The notes: generated by a model from the letters alone, not told the origin. Positions 1 through 6,543 are shown, counted from the first letter of the stretch. The stretch: DNA of 13,941 nt from an uncultured Thermoleophilia bacterium (GCA_903921965.1 CAIXSE010000392.1:1-13941); one strand, 5' to 3'. Program-made: numbers and translations.

Positions 1-1
1 C

Positions 2-1468
2 GCCGCCCGGGAGACCGCCGGGGAGCGGAGCGCGGCCGAGCGCGAGGCGCGCATCGCCGCCGAGACCGCCGAGCGCGAGCTCAAGAACGTGCGCGGCCGG
101 CTCCGCGACCTCGAGGAGGTCACGGCGCGCGACCGCCGCGCCCTCGAAGGCATCGCGGCCGAGCGCGCCGAGGCCGCCGCCGAGGCGGAGGGCGCCGCCG
201 AGAAGGCCGCGGCCGCCCTGTTGCAGGCGGAGCAGCTCAAGCCGGACATCGAGGCCGCGGAGGCGGCGCTCTCCGCCCTCGAGGCGGAGCACGCCGCGGC
301 CCTCTCCGAGGCCACGAGGCGCCGCGTCGAGCTCGACGAACGCCGCGCGGCCGCCAGGCGCGCCGCGGCGCAGCGCGAGGCTGCGAGGGCGCGCGCCGCC
401 GAGGGCCGGGCGCGTCTCGCGCTGCTCGACGGACGGCTCGAGACGCTGCCCGGGGTGAGCGAGGTCTGCCGCGAGCTCACCGGCGCGGCCTCGCGGCTCG
501 CCGAACGGGCGCGCACCGTCGTCGCCCGTCTCGAGGGCCGCGGCGAGTCGGACGCCTCGCTGGACCGCGGCCGCCTGCGTGCCCTGGCCGAGAACGAGGC
601 GGGGCTGCGGCACCGCCTCGCCGAGCTGGGCGAGCGGCGCACCGCGGCGCGCGTGGCGCTGGCGCGCCTCGACGACCGCCGCGCCGAGCTGGCGACGGCG
701 CTCGACGAGATCGCCGAGCGCTACGAGCGCGCCGCCTTCCCGCCGCCGGCCGGCGAGGCCGAGGAGCGGGAGCTCCGCGAGCGCGCCGACCGCCTCGCCA
801 AGCGGCGCGAGCGCATCGGCCCCGTGAACCCGCTCGCCGAGGCGGAGTGCGCCGAGCTCGGCGAGCGCGCCGCGTTCATGCGCGAGCAGCGCCGCGACCT
901 CGAGAAGTCGGTGGACGAGCTCGAGTCGCTCATCAAGGAGCTCACGGCGCAGATCGACGCGGAGTTCGCCGAGACCTTCGCCGCCGTCCAGGAGCAGTTC
1001 GAGCACATGGTGACCGTGCTGTTCCCGGGCGGGCGCGGCACGCTGAAGCTGGTGGAGCCGAACGGCGACGATCCCGGCGGCGTGAGCGTCGAGGTCAAGC
1101 CCGCCAAGAAGCTCGGCAAGAAGCTCCAGCTCCTGTCGGGCGGCGAGCGCGCCCTGGTGGCCATCGCCTTCCTGATGGCGCTGGTCCTGGCGCGACCGTG
1201 CCCCTTCTACATCCTCGACGAGATCGAGGCGGCGCTCGACGACGTCAACATCGGCCGGCTCGTCCAGCTGCTCCGCGACTACCGCGAGCGCACGCAGTTC
1301 CTCATCATCACCCACCAGAAGCGGACGATGCAGGCGGCCGACGTGCTGTACGGGGTCACCATGGGGCCCGACGGCGCGTCCCAGGTGGTCAGCGCGCGTA
1401 TGGCCGAGGACGCGATCGACCGCGAACAGGCGGAGAAGCACCGCAAGGCCGGACCGGCGGAGGGCTGA
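2..1468 (+). CDS. smc: Chromosome segregation protein SMC, C-terminal part (5' end outside window)
   Basis: This is the C-terminal half of the SMC ATPase, which compacts and segregates the chromosome with ScpA and ScpB. The frame is open to the left edge, so the N-terminal Walker A domain, the hinge and the start are missing. About 488 codons are visible. Roughly the first 300 are an Ala/Glu/Arg-rich coiled coil, the arm returning from the hinge. The C-terminal ABC head follows: the signature motif LSGGERALVA begins at 1133, and the Walker B/D-loop segment PFYILDEIEAALDD begins at 1202. The H-loop His lies in the later segment LIITHQKRTM. This motif set, with coiled coil before it, separates SMC from transporter ATPases and from RecN. 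The gene ends 116 bases before ftsY, the usual smc-ftsY order of many Gram-positive bacteria. Identification is firm. Confidence 0.95.
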   Translation, partial: AARETAGERSAAEREARIAAETAERELKNVRGRLRDLEEVTARDRRALEGIAAERAEAAAEAEGAAEKAAAALLQAEQLKPDIEAAEAALSALEAEHAAALSEATRRRVELDERRAAARRAAAQREAARARAAEGRARLALLDGRLETLPGVSEVCRELTGAASRLAERARTVVARLEGRGESDASLDRGRLRALAENEAGLRHRLAELGERRTAARVALARLDDRRAELATALDEIAERYERAAFPPPAGEAEERELRERADRLAKRRERIGPVNPLAEAECAELGERAAFMREQRRDLEKSVDELESLIKELTAQIDAEFAETFAAVQEQFEHMVTVLFPGGRGTLKLVEPNGDDPGGVSVEVKPAKKLGKKLQLLSGGERALVAIAFLMALVLARPCPFYILDEIEAALDDVNIGRLVQLLRDYRERTQFLIITHQKRTMQAADVLYGVTMGPDGASQVVSARMAEDAIDREQAEKHRKAGPAEG

Positions 1469-1584
1469 GGCCCCGCGAGACGCGGGGGCGCGCCGGGGCC
1501 GCGGGCCGGCCCGGCTCCGTTCCGGCCGGCAGGACGAGACGACACGACGCGGCCGCCGAGGCCGCACACGAGGGGAGCGGACCC

Positions 1585-2601
1585 GTGGAATGGCATGAGG
1601 TGTTCAAGGGCGTCGCCGAGGACCAGGTCCCGGAGGCGGTGCTGGAGGAGGAGGCGAAGGAACGCAAGGGGCTCTTCGGCCGCTTGCGCCGCAACCTCGG
1701 CAAGGCCCGGGCGGCGGTGGCCGACGGCCTGAAGGCGGCGGTGTACGTGGGCGTCGACCGCCGCCTGTACGAGCAGACGGAGGAGATCCTCATCGCCGCC
1801 GACGTCGGCGTCGACGGCACCGTCAAGATCGTGGACGAGCTCGAGCGACGCTGCACGGCGAAGAAGATCGAGACCAGGGAGCCGTTCCAGAACGAGCTGG
1901 CCGACGTGGTGGCCGAGCTGTTGCGCCCCGACGACCCCGAGAAGCAGCGCATCGACGTGACGGAGCAGCCGACCGTGATCCTCATGGTCGGGGTCAACGG
2001 CACCGGGAAGACGACCACCATCGGCAAGATCGCCTGGCGTCTCAAGGAGCTCGGCAAGACGCCCGTGATGGTGGCCGGCGACACGTTCCGCGCCGCCGCA
2101 GTCGAGCAGCTCACGGAGTGGTCGCGCCGCGTGGGTTGCGAGATCGTGAAGCAGGACGAGGGCAGCGACCCGGCGGCCGTGGTGTTCGACGGCGTCGCGG
2201 CGGCGCGCTCGCGCGGCGCCGACGTCGTGCTCATCGACACGGCGGGCCGCCTGCACACACAGGTCAACCTCATGCGCGAGCTCGAGAAGGTGCGCCGGGT
2301 CGTCGAGAAGCAGCTGCCCGGCGCCCCGCACGAGACGCTCCTCGTGCTCGACGCCACCACCGGCCAGAACGGCCTGCGCCAGGCGCAGGAGTTCCAGCAG
2401 GCCGTCGACGTCAGCGGAGTGGTGCTCACCAAGCTCGACGGCACCGCCAAGGGCGGCATCGTGGTGGCCATCCACGAGACCCTCGGCATCCCCATCAAGC
2501 TCATCGGCGTCGGCGAGCGGCTCGAGGACCTGCGCCCGTTCGAGGCCGACGTGTTCGCGCGCGCCATCTTCGGCAGCGACGCCGACGAGGGCGGCGCCTG
2601 A
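1585..2601 (+). CDS. ftsY: Signal recognition particle receptor FtsY
   Basis: FtsY is the membrane-associated GTPase that receives ribosome-SRP complexes for co-translational membrane insertion. The 338-residue protein has a short acidic N-terminal region (about residues 1-28), an N domain (about 29-125) and the SRP GTPase G domain. Visible G-domain motifs are GVNGTGKTTT (136-145, P-loop), DTFRAAA (166-172), DTAGR (218-222) and TKLDGTAKGG (282-291). FtsY rather than Ffh is favoured because there is no Met-rich M domain and the protein ends shortly after the G domain. I chose GTG at 1585 because AGGGGAG lies 7 nt upstream and the protein length is then typical. The same frame is open further upstream, through the 3' part of smc, but that stretch has no FtsY-like sequence. 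It probably shares a transcript with smc. No ffh gene follows it here. Confidence 0.95.
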   Translation: MEWHEVFKGVAEDQVPEAVLEEEAKERKGLFGRLRRNLGKARAAVADGLKAAVYVGVDRRLYEQTEEILIAADVGVDGTVKIVDELERRCTAKKIETREPFQNELADVVAELLRPDDPEKQRIDVTEQPTVILMVGVNGTGKTTTIGKIAWRLKELGKTPVMVAGDTFRAAAVEQLTEWSRRVGCEIVKQDEGSDPAAVVFDGVAAARSRGADVVLIDTAGRLHTQVNLMRELEKVRRVVEKQLPGAPHETLLVLDATTGQNGLRQAQEFQQAVDVSGVVLTKLDGTAKGGIVVAIHETLGIPIKLIGVGERLEDLRPFEADVFARAIFGSDADEGGA

Positions 2602-2657
2602 CAGGTGCGGCCCGGCGGCGCGGGCCGCGCCGGCCTGCGCCGCGGACGTGTGCGAGC

Positions 2658-2674
2658 GAGGCCTGACGGGCCTC
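2658..2674 (+). terminator. Possible weak terminator hairpin after ftsY
   Basis: A 6-bp inverted repeat (GAGGCC, loop TGACG, GGCCTC) lies 57 nt after the ftsY stop. It has no U-tract, and such short GC hairpins arise often by chance in sequence of this composition. Its position at the end of smc-ftsY is the main argument. Confidence 0.3.
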
Positions 2675-2795
2675 ATCGGCCCTCTCGAGTCCGGCCGCCC
2701 TCAAGCAGGCCGCGCCGCGCCGGCCTCGTCCGCGCGCGCCGGGAGGAGCGGTCCGGCCGCCCGCATCGATCGGGCAGGAGCCCGCCCGGGACACC

Positions 2796-2824
2796 TTGCC
2801 ATCGGCTGCGGAAGCACATACAGT
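2796..2824 (+). promoter_or_regulatory. Possible sigma70-type promoter for the fwd cluster
   Basis: TTGCCA (2796-2801) and TACAGT (2819-2824) are separated by exactly 17 nt, a plausible -35/-10 pair in the only AT-richer patch of this spacer. Transcription would begin near 2831 and leave a leader of about 78 nt before fwdD. The call rests on sequence match and position only. Confidence 0.35.
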
Positions 2825-2908
2825 TCAACCGCTCAACGGTGGCCTGAGACAACCGGACGACGTGCACTCCGGCTCTCACCCACGGCCACCCCCGGGAAAT
2901 GAGGCCGT

Positions 2909-3241
2909 ATGAGTTTCGTCTTCATTGCCGGACGTACGTTGGAGCAGGGGCGGCAGGAGATCCTCGGCAAGCACTCCGAAGAGTACGCCGCCATCGTCGG
3001 GACCCTGGACATGAACGAGGACGATCTCGCCCGCGCGGGACTCGCTCCGGGTCAGCACGTACGCGTGCGCTCGGAGTGGGGCGAGGCCACCTTCGTCTGT
3101 GCCAGCGGCGACCTGCCTCCAGGTCTCGTCTTCGCGCCGTACGGGCCCCCCACGTGCCGCTTGATGGGCGGGGAGACCGACGGCACCGGCATGCCGACGC
3201 AGAAGGGCTGGGAAGTCGAGGTGGAGCCTGCCGACGGCTAG
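2909..3241 (+). CDS. fwdD: Formylmethanofuran dehydrogenase subunit D (FwdD/FmdD-like)
   Basis: FwdD is the small subunit that, with FwdB, encloses the tungsten- or molybdenum-pterin guanine dinucleotide cofactor. FwdBD forms the CO2/formate-converting half of formylmethanofuran dehydrogenase. The 110-residue protein is the usual size and keeps the family pattern: an N-terminal GRTLEQGR segment with a following SEEY (about 8-26), then VxVRSEWGEA (about 51-60). The cofactor-side segment FAPYGPPTCRL (75-85) is followed by TDGTGMPTQKG (90-100). ATG at 2909 has only a weak GAGG 4 nt upstream, but the N-terminus aligns with the remembered family start. It is the first gene of the cluster, with fwdB-fwdC downstream, an order resembling archaeal fwdDB operons. 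A free-standing D subunit argues against the formate dehydrogenase arrangement, where this domain is part of the large chain. Confidence 0.88.
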   Translation: MSFVFIAGRTLEQGRQEILGKHSEEYAAIVGTLDMNEDDLARAGLAPGQHVRVRSEWGEATFVCASGDLPPGLVFAPYGPPTCRLMGGETDGTGMPTQKGWEVEVEPADG

Positions 3242-3282
3242 CGCAGGCGGCCCGGCTCGCGACCACAAGGAGCATCGGAGAC

Positions 3283-3453
3283 ATGGAGAGACAGGACTCA
3301 CGAGAGAAGCCTGGACGCGCGGAGCTGCGGAGAGCGCGCGCGCCGGAGGGCGTGTCGCACACCGGCGAGGCCGGTGCGTGGGAGTGGCTGGGCGACGACT
3401 ACTGGCTGCCCCACCGTGTCCGCGGCAGCAACCGCGGCCGCGCCCTGGGCTGA
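3283..3453 (+). CDS. Small unknown protein between fwdD and fwdB
   Basis: I do not recognise this 56-residue open frame. It starts at ATG 3283, with AAGGAG 10 nt upstream, and lies 41 bases after fwdD and 78 bases before fwdB in the same orientation. The product is charged and basic at both ends and has an aromatic/acidic centre (GAWEWLGDDYWLPHR, about residues 31-45). It has no Cys, membrane segment or signal peptide. Third positions are mostly G or C, especially in the second half, consistent with real coding, although GC-rich sequence makes that test weak. Its place inside the fwd cluster suggests a small accessory protein, but it could be a chance frame. Confidence 0.5.
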   Translation: MERQDSREKPGRAELRRARAPEGVSHTGEAGAWEWLGDDYWLPHRVRGSNRGRALG

Positions 3454-3531
3454 GCGTTCCAGGCTCCGCCCCGTGAGGGCGACGACTGACCCGCTCGACG
3501 TCACACCAGCGACTCGAAGGAGAATCCAGCG

Positions 3532-5709
3532 GTGGCCATCGTCAGCGACGCGGTGTGCACCTTCTGCGGGTGCACCTGTGACGACATAGAGCTACACACC
3601 GAGGGCGACGATATCGTCAAGGCGAGGCGGGCGTGCCGCCTGGGGACCACCTGGTTCACCAGTCACGGCGTCGAGGCCACGCTTCCGGCGGCGCTCGTCG
3701 GCGGCGAGCCGGCGAGTCTGGACGAGGCGGTCGCCGAGGCCGCCGACATCCTTGCCGGCGCCGACTACCCGCTGCTCTACGGCCTCAGTAACACGACGTG
3801 CGAGACCCAGCGTCTCACGGTTGGGCTTGCCGAGCGCTTGAGGGGCGCCATCGACAGCCACTCCTCCCTCTGACACGGCCCGACGGAATTAGCCTCCCAG
3901 TTGGGAGGCCGGTCGAAGGCTACGCTCGGGGAGATCAAGGATCGCGCCGACCTCGTCATCTACTGGGGCGCGAACCCCGCCGAATGTCATCCGCGACACA
4001 TGTCGCGCTACTCGCTCATGCCCAAGGGGCAGTACGTGCCCGAGGGCCGCAAGGGACGCACGCTGGTGGCGGTGGACATCCGCCCCACGCCGACCACGAA
4101 GATCGCCGACGTCTACCTGCAGATCCGGCCGGGCAAGGACTTCGATGCCCTCACCGCACTCCTCGCCCTGGTCAAGGGCCACCCGGTGGACGCGGCGCGT
4201 GTCGAAGAGACGGGGCTCACGCTGGAACAGCTCCAGGATCTCGCCGACCGCATGAAGAGCGCCCGGTACGGAGCCATGTTCTTCGGCATGGGGCTCACGA
4301 TGACCCGCGGGAAGCATCACAACACGCTCGCCATCCTCACGCTGGGGGTCGAGCTGAACGACTACACGCGGTTCGTGGCCATGCCGCTCAGGGGTCACGG
4401 CAACGTCACCGGCGGCGACGCCGTCACAGGGTGGCTCACCGGCTATCCGTTCGGCATCGACTTCATGCGCGGCTACCCTCGCTACAACCCCGGTGAGTTC
4501 ACCTGTGTCGACCTGCTGACCAGGCGTGAGGTCGACGCCGTGCTGGTCGTCGCCGCCGACCCGGGTGCGACCATGCCGCAGCCGGCCATCGACCACATGG
4601 CGCGTGTGCCCACCATCGCGCTCGATCCGCACATCTCGCACACCAGCCGTCTCGCTCGCGTGCACATCACCACGGCCACCACCGGCATCAGCGCTCCGGG
4701 CACCGTGTACCGGATGGACGAGTTGCCGCTCAAGGTGCGTCCCGCACTGGAGTCGCCGTACCCCACCGACGAGGTCGTGGTGCGCCGGCTGATCGCCGAG
4801 ATAGAGAAGCGGCTCGTGCACAAGGGCGCGGCGACGGCAGGCCGGACCGCCGCCGCTCCGGTCGCGCGCGCGGCCGTGGCCGGCGCCGGCGTGGTCAAGC
4901 TCACGCTCAAGACGCTCCTGGTCACGCCGCTCGAGGCCGAGGTCCTGTCTCCCGACGTGCTCGACGGGCTCACGCGGGACCAGATCCTCGCGTTGCCGGT
5001 GTACCTCGGCAAGCGCTGCCTGCCGCTCGGTGACTACTTCGACGTCGAGGGCGACGGCTCGGCCGCGCTGGAGCTTCACGGCGACCTGCGCAAGGTCAAG
5101 CTCATCGGACAGGGCATGACCTCAGGGAGCATCACGATCCACGGCAACGCCGGCATGCACCTCGGCGCCTCGATGTCGGGCGGCACGATCACCGTGTCCG
5201 GCGACGCCGGCGACTGGCTGGGCGCCGAGATGAAGGGCGGCTCGATCCACGTGCACGGCGACGCCGGCGGCCAGGTGGGCGCCGCCTATCGGGGCAGCCC
5301 CGTCGGCATGCGCGGCGGTGAGATCCTCATCGACGGCCGGGCCGGGCTTGAAGTGGCCATGCGCATGCGTCGCGGCCTCATCAGCATCATGGGGCCGGTG
5401 GGCGACGCGGCGGGCCTCGAGATGAAGGGAGGGACGCTCGTCCTCGGCGGCAAGGTGGGTATCCGCGTCGGTGCCTGGATGACCCGGGGCACCATCGTGA
5501 CCTGCGAGTCCACCAGACTGCTGCCGACGTTCCTCTACGACTGCACCTACCGTCCGGCGTTCTTCGGCATGTACGCGCGGCACCTCGACGAGCGCGGGGT
5601 CACGCTGCCCGCCGAGGCGCGCGCCGGCGTGTTCAGCCGCTATACCGGAGACACCTCCGGGCTGGGCCGGGGCGAGGTCCTCGTGTGCCGGCCGGCCGTC
5701 ACGGCCTGA
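3532..5709 (+). CDS. fwdBC: Selenocysteine-containing formylmethanofuran dehydrogenase, FwdB-FwdC fusion
   Basis: This is the catalytic FwdB subunit fused to FwdC, 725 residues if TGA 3871-3873 is read as selenocysteine 114. FwdB reduces CO2 to formate (or the reverse) at a W/Mo-pterin centre, and FwdC is the beta-helical scaffold subunit. Residues C9, C12, C16 and C35 form the N-terminal [4Fe-4S] motif, with an extra C14. Codon 114 (TGA) is followed by His-Gly-Pro, where FwdB enzymes carry the metal-ligating Cys or Sec. The frame then continues without a shift into WGANPAECHPRHMSRY (from residue 145). An Ala-rich linker (about 430-453) leads to FwdC, with Gly-rich beta-helix repeats (about 504-657). 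GTG 3532 is chosen because AAGGAG lies 9 nt upstream and it precedes the Fe-S motif. A gene finder would split this into a 113-residue piece and a false TTG-started gene at 3901. FwdA is absent nearby. Confidence 0.88.
3871..3915 (+). promoter_or_regulatory. UGA selenocysteine codon with bacterial-type SECIS hairpin
   Basis: TGA at 3871-3873 is in frame within fwdB. GCCTCCC (3892-3898) pairs perfectly with GGGAGGC (3903-3909) around a 4-nt loop AGTT (3899-3902). CGAC (3881-3884) can pair with GTCG (3912-3915) below an asymmetric internal loop. The apical loop begins 25 nt after the UGA and has G as its second base followed by U, matching what is known of bacterial SECIS elements bound by SelB. 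A rare TTA codon (3889-3891) sits in the internal loop, which suggests selection on the RNA. Archaeal SECIS elements normally lie in untranslated regions, so this layout also supports a bacterial host. Confidence 0.82.
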
Positions 5710-5731
5710 CCGGGAGCGGCCGGACTCCAGG

Positions 5732-5787
5732 GCCCGGCACCCGCGGCGCGAGTGGCGGGATCGCTGCTCGCGCCGCGGGTGCCGGGC
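5732..5787 (+). terminator. Long perfect hairpin, probable terminator of the fwd cluster
   Basis: A perfect 21-bp inverted repeat (5732-5752 and 5767-5787) flanks a 14-nt loop, 22 nt after the fwdBC stop. The arms begin GCCCGGCACC and end GGTGCCGGGC. There is no U-tract, which is common for terminators in GC-rich actinobacteria. An mRNA-stabilising 3' structure is an alternative. Confidence 0.75.
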
Positions 5788-5882
5788 GTACGCATGCCTG
5801 CCGCCGCGGCCCTCGCCCGGCGGGTGCAAGGGCACGGTCTGCCGGCGCGTGCCGGCCCCGGCGGCGCCGGACGACCCGTCGT

Positions 5883-5905
5883 GACCGGTTGGTGACACAC
5901 CGGTC
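5883..5905. repeat. Perfect inverted repeat upstream of the 5940 promoter
   Basis: GACCGGT (5883-5889) and ACCGGTC (5899-5905) are exact inverted copies with centres 16 nt apart. A second register, GGTG-ACA-CACC, is nested in the spacer. It lies about 35 bases upstream of the -35 box and could bind a dimeric regulator, or be a second terminator arm for the upstream cluster. No family can be assigned. Confidence 0.4.
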
Positions 5906-5939
5906 CCACACTTGGCTGTTCCTCTAGGGAAATTCGCTC

Positions 5940-5969
5940 TTGACAGGTCGCCTGCGGCGGCACTAGGGT
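5940..5969 (+). promoter_or_regulatory. Sigma70-type promoter for the DUF2180-DUF2193 unit
   Basis: A perfect TTGACA -35 box (5940-5945) is followed after 18 nt by TAGGGT (5964-5969), a -10 form common in actinobacteria. The start point would be near 5976, about 280 nt before the first gene. A short palindrome, TTCC-TCTAG-GGAA (5919-5931), lies just upstream. Confidence 0.6.
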
Positions 5970-5975
5970 CGAAAC

Positions 5976-6256
5976 ACGAGTTCGAGGCTACCCCTGCGGA
6001 AGGGATGGCCCCAGGCTGATTTCACTCTCCGCGCCGATCAGCCGGGCTGCCGAGTTTTCCTGGCGGCCTGGCTTTGCTGTGTCATGGGTCGGGTCACCGC
6101 GCCGTCCAAGGCGGTACTGGGAGGTGGCTTGGCGAGAGACAGACAGCTGCGCCTCCTTGGCACCCCGTTCGCGGGTGCGGGCACCTCACAGGGACCACCC
6201 TCGGTGGTCACGCATGTCCGAATCGAGCGTCCAGACCAGTGAAAGGAGGGTGAGGT
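5976..6256 (+). ncRNA. Candidate structured 5' leader RNA upstream of DUF2180
   Basis: The predicted transcript has an unusually long leader with several hairpins. GGCTGAT (6014-6020) pairs with ATCAGCC (6037-6043), and GCTGCC (6046-6051) with GGCGGC (6062-6067). Both could be closed by CCAGG (6011-6015) with CCTGG (6067-6071) as a three-way junction. Further on, GCACCC (6160-6165) pairs with GGGTGC (6173-6178), and GACCACC (6193-6199) with GGTGGTC (6203-6209). The last ends 33 nt before the ribosome binding site. I could not match it to a riboswitch class I know. GC-rich sequence folds easily, so this is only a candidate. Confidence 0.35.
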
Positions 6257-6469
6257 ATGGAGTGCTACGTGTGCGCCAAGGCCGGCAAGCAGACAGAGGC
6301 GGTCGGCGTCTGCATCGTGTGCGGGATGGGTCTCTGCATGGACCACGCGCTGCGAGAGGACGTCGAAGTGTGGGAGGGCGGATACCCGTTCCCGAGCCAC
6401 AAGGCGAAGAAGGCGTTGCCGCGCATCCTGTGCTTGGAGTGCAAGCAGGTCCTCGTGTCAGATCCCTGA
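6257..6469 (+). CDS. DUF2180 family small zinc-binding protein
   Basis: This 70-residue protein belongs to DUF2180, a family I know mainly from methanogenic archaea and with no assigned function. Its cysteines and histidine form two paired metal sites: C3-x2-C6, C19-x2-C22, C27-x2-H30 and C59-x2-C62, a B-box/zinc-ribbon-like layout. The family segment REDVEVWEGGYPFPS (33-47) is well kept. There is no membrane segment or catalytic domain, so a binding, chaperone or regulatory role is likelier than an enzyme. The start is clear: ATG 6257 follows the strong site AAGGAGGGTGA (6243-6253). It lies 74 bases before the DUF2193 gene, and the two are probably co-transcribed from the promoter near 5940. 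The match is strong by recalled sequence. Confidence 0.88.
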   Translation: MECYVCAKAGKQTEAVGVCIVCGMGLCMDHALREDVEVWEGGYPFPSHKAKKALPRILCLECKQVLVSDP

Positions 6470-6533
6470 CCGGCACGGAGGTACCGGCACCGGCCCAGTC
6501 GGTGCGCGTGTGGTGTGACACCTAGTCGATGAC

Positions 6534-6538
6534 GGAGG
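6534..6538 (+). promoter_or_regulatory. Ribosome binding site that sets the DUF2193 start
   Basis: GGAGG lies 5 nt before ATG 6544. An upstream in-frame ATG at 6529 has no Shine-Dalgarno sequence and would place this motif inside the coding region, so 6544 is preferred. Confidence 0.65.
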
Positions 6539-6543
6539 AAGAG

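Larger units (their letters stand above)
2602..2908. other. Non-coding spacer between ftsY and fwdD
   Basis: These 307 bases separate the housekeeping smc-ftsY pair from the C1 gene block. I see no convincing gene. Short open frames exist here on both strands, but they give low-complexity Arg/Pro/Ala translations typical of GC-rich shadow frames. The spacer holds a GAGGCC/GGCCTC hairpin near the ftsY end, a small CGGGC-AGGA-GCCCG hairpin at 2771-2784, a possible promoter at 2796-2824, and a distinctly less GC-rich patch at about 2810-2840. This fits the end of one transcription unit and the start of another. Confidence 0.6.
5710..6256. other. Non-coding region between fwdBC and the DUF2180 gene
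   Basis: These 547 bases have no convincing gene. Open frames present are low-complexity translations of GC-rich sequence without ribosome binding sites or family features. The region holds a very stable hairpin just after fwdBC, a second perfect inverted repeat (5883-5905), a sigma70-like promoter (5940-5969), and a structured leader of about 280 nt reaching the DUF2180 start. The first 230 bases are much more GC-rich than the promoter area. Confidence 0.7.

Noticed and set aside
1279..2676. Long open frame on the minus strand opposite smc-ftsY
   Set aside because: It gives a His/Arg/Leu-rich composition without family features and lies opposite conserved genes; long antisense frames are expected at this GC content.
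3532..3873. fwdB as a truncated 113-residue gene or pseudogene
   Set aside because: The frame continues without a shift after TGA, the TGA is at the active-site Cys/Sec position, and a SECIS-like hairpin follows. Selection appears intact on both sides.
3532..4818. FwdB part as a formate dehydrogenase alpha subunit
   Set aside because: The segments match FwdB, the D domain is a separate gene as in Fwd, and FwdC is fused behind it.
3901..5709. A separate gene starting at TTG 3901
   Set aside because: The TTG lies in the loop of the hairpin, has no ribosome binding site, and starts in the middle of the FwdB domain.
5990..6030. SAM-I riboswitch-like string (GGAAGGGATGGCCCC)
   Set aside because: It resembles only a short piece of the SAM-I core; the flanking helices and the GGCAACC element are absent.
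6529..6543. Upstream ATG for the DUF2193 gene
   Set aside because: It has no Shine-Dalgarno sequence, while the next ATG at 6544 has GGAGG 5 nt before it.
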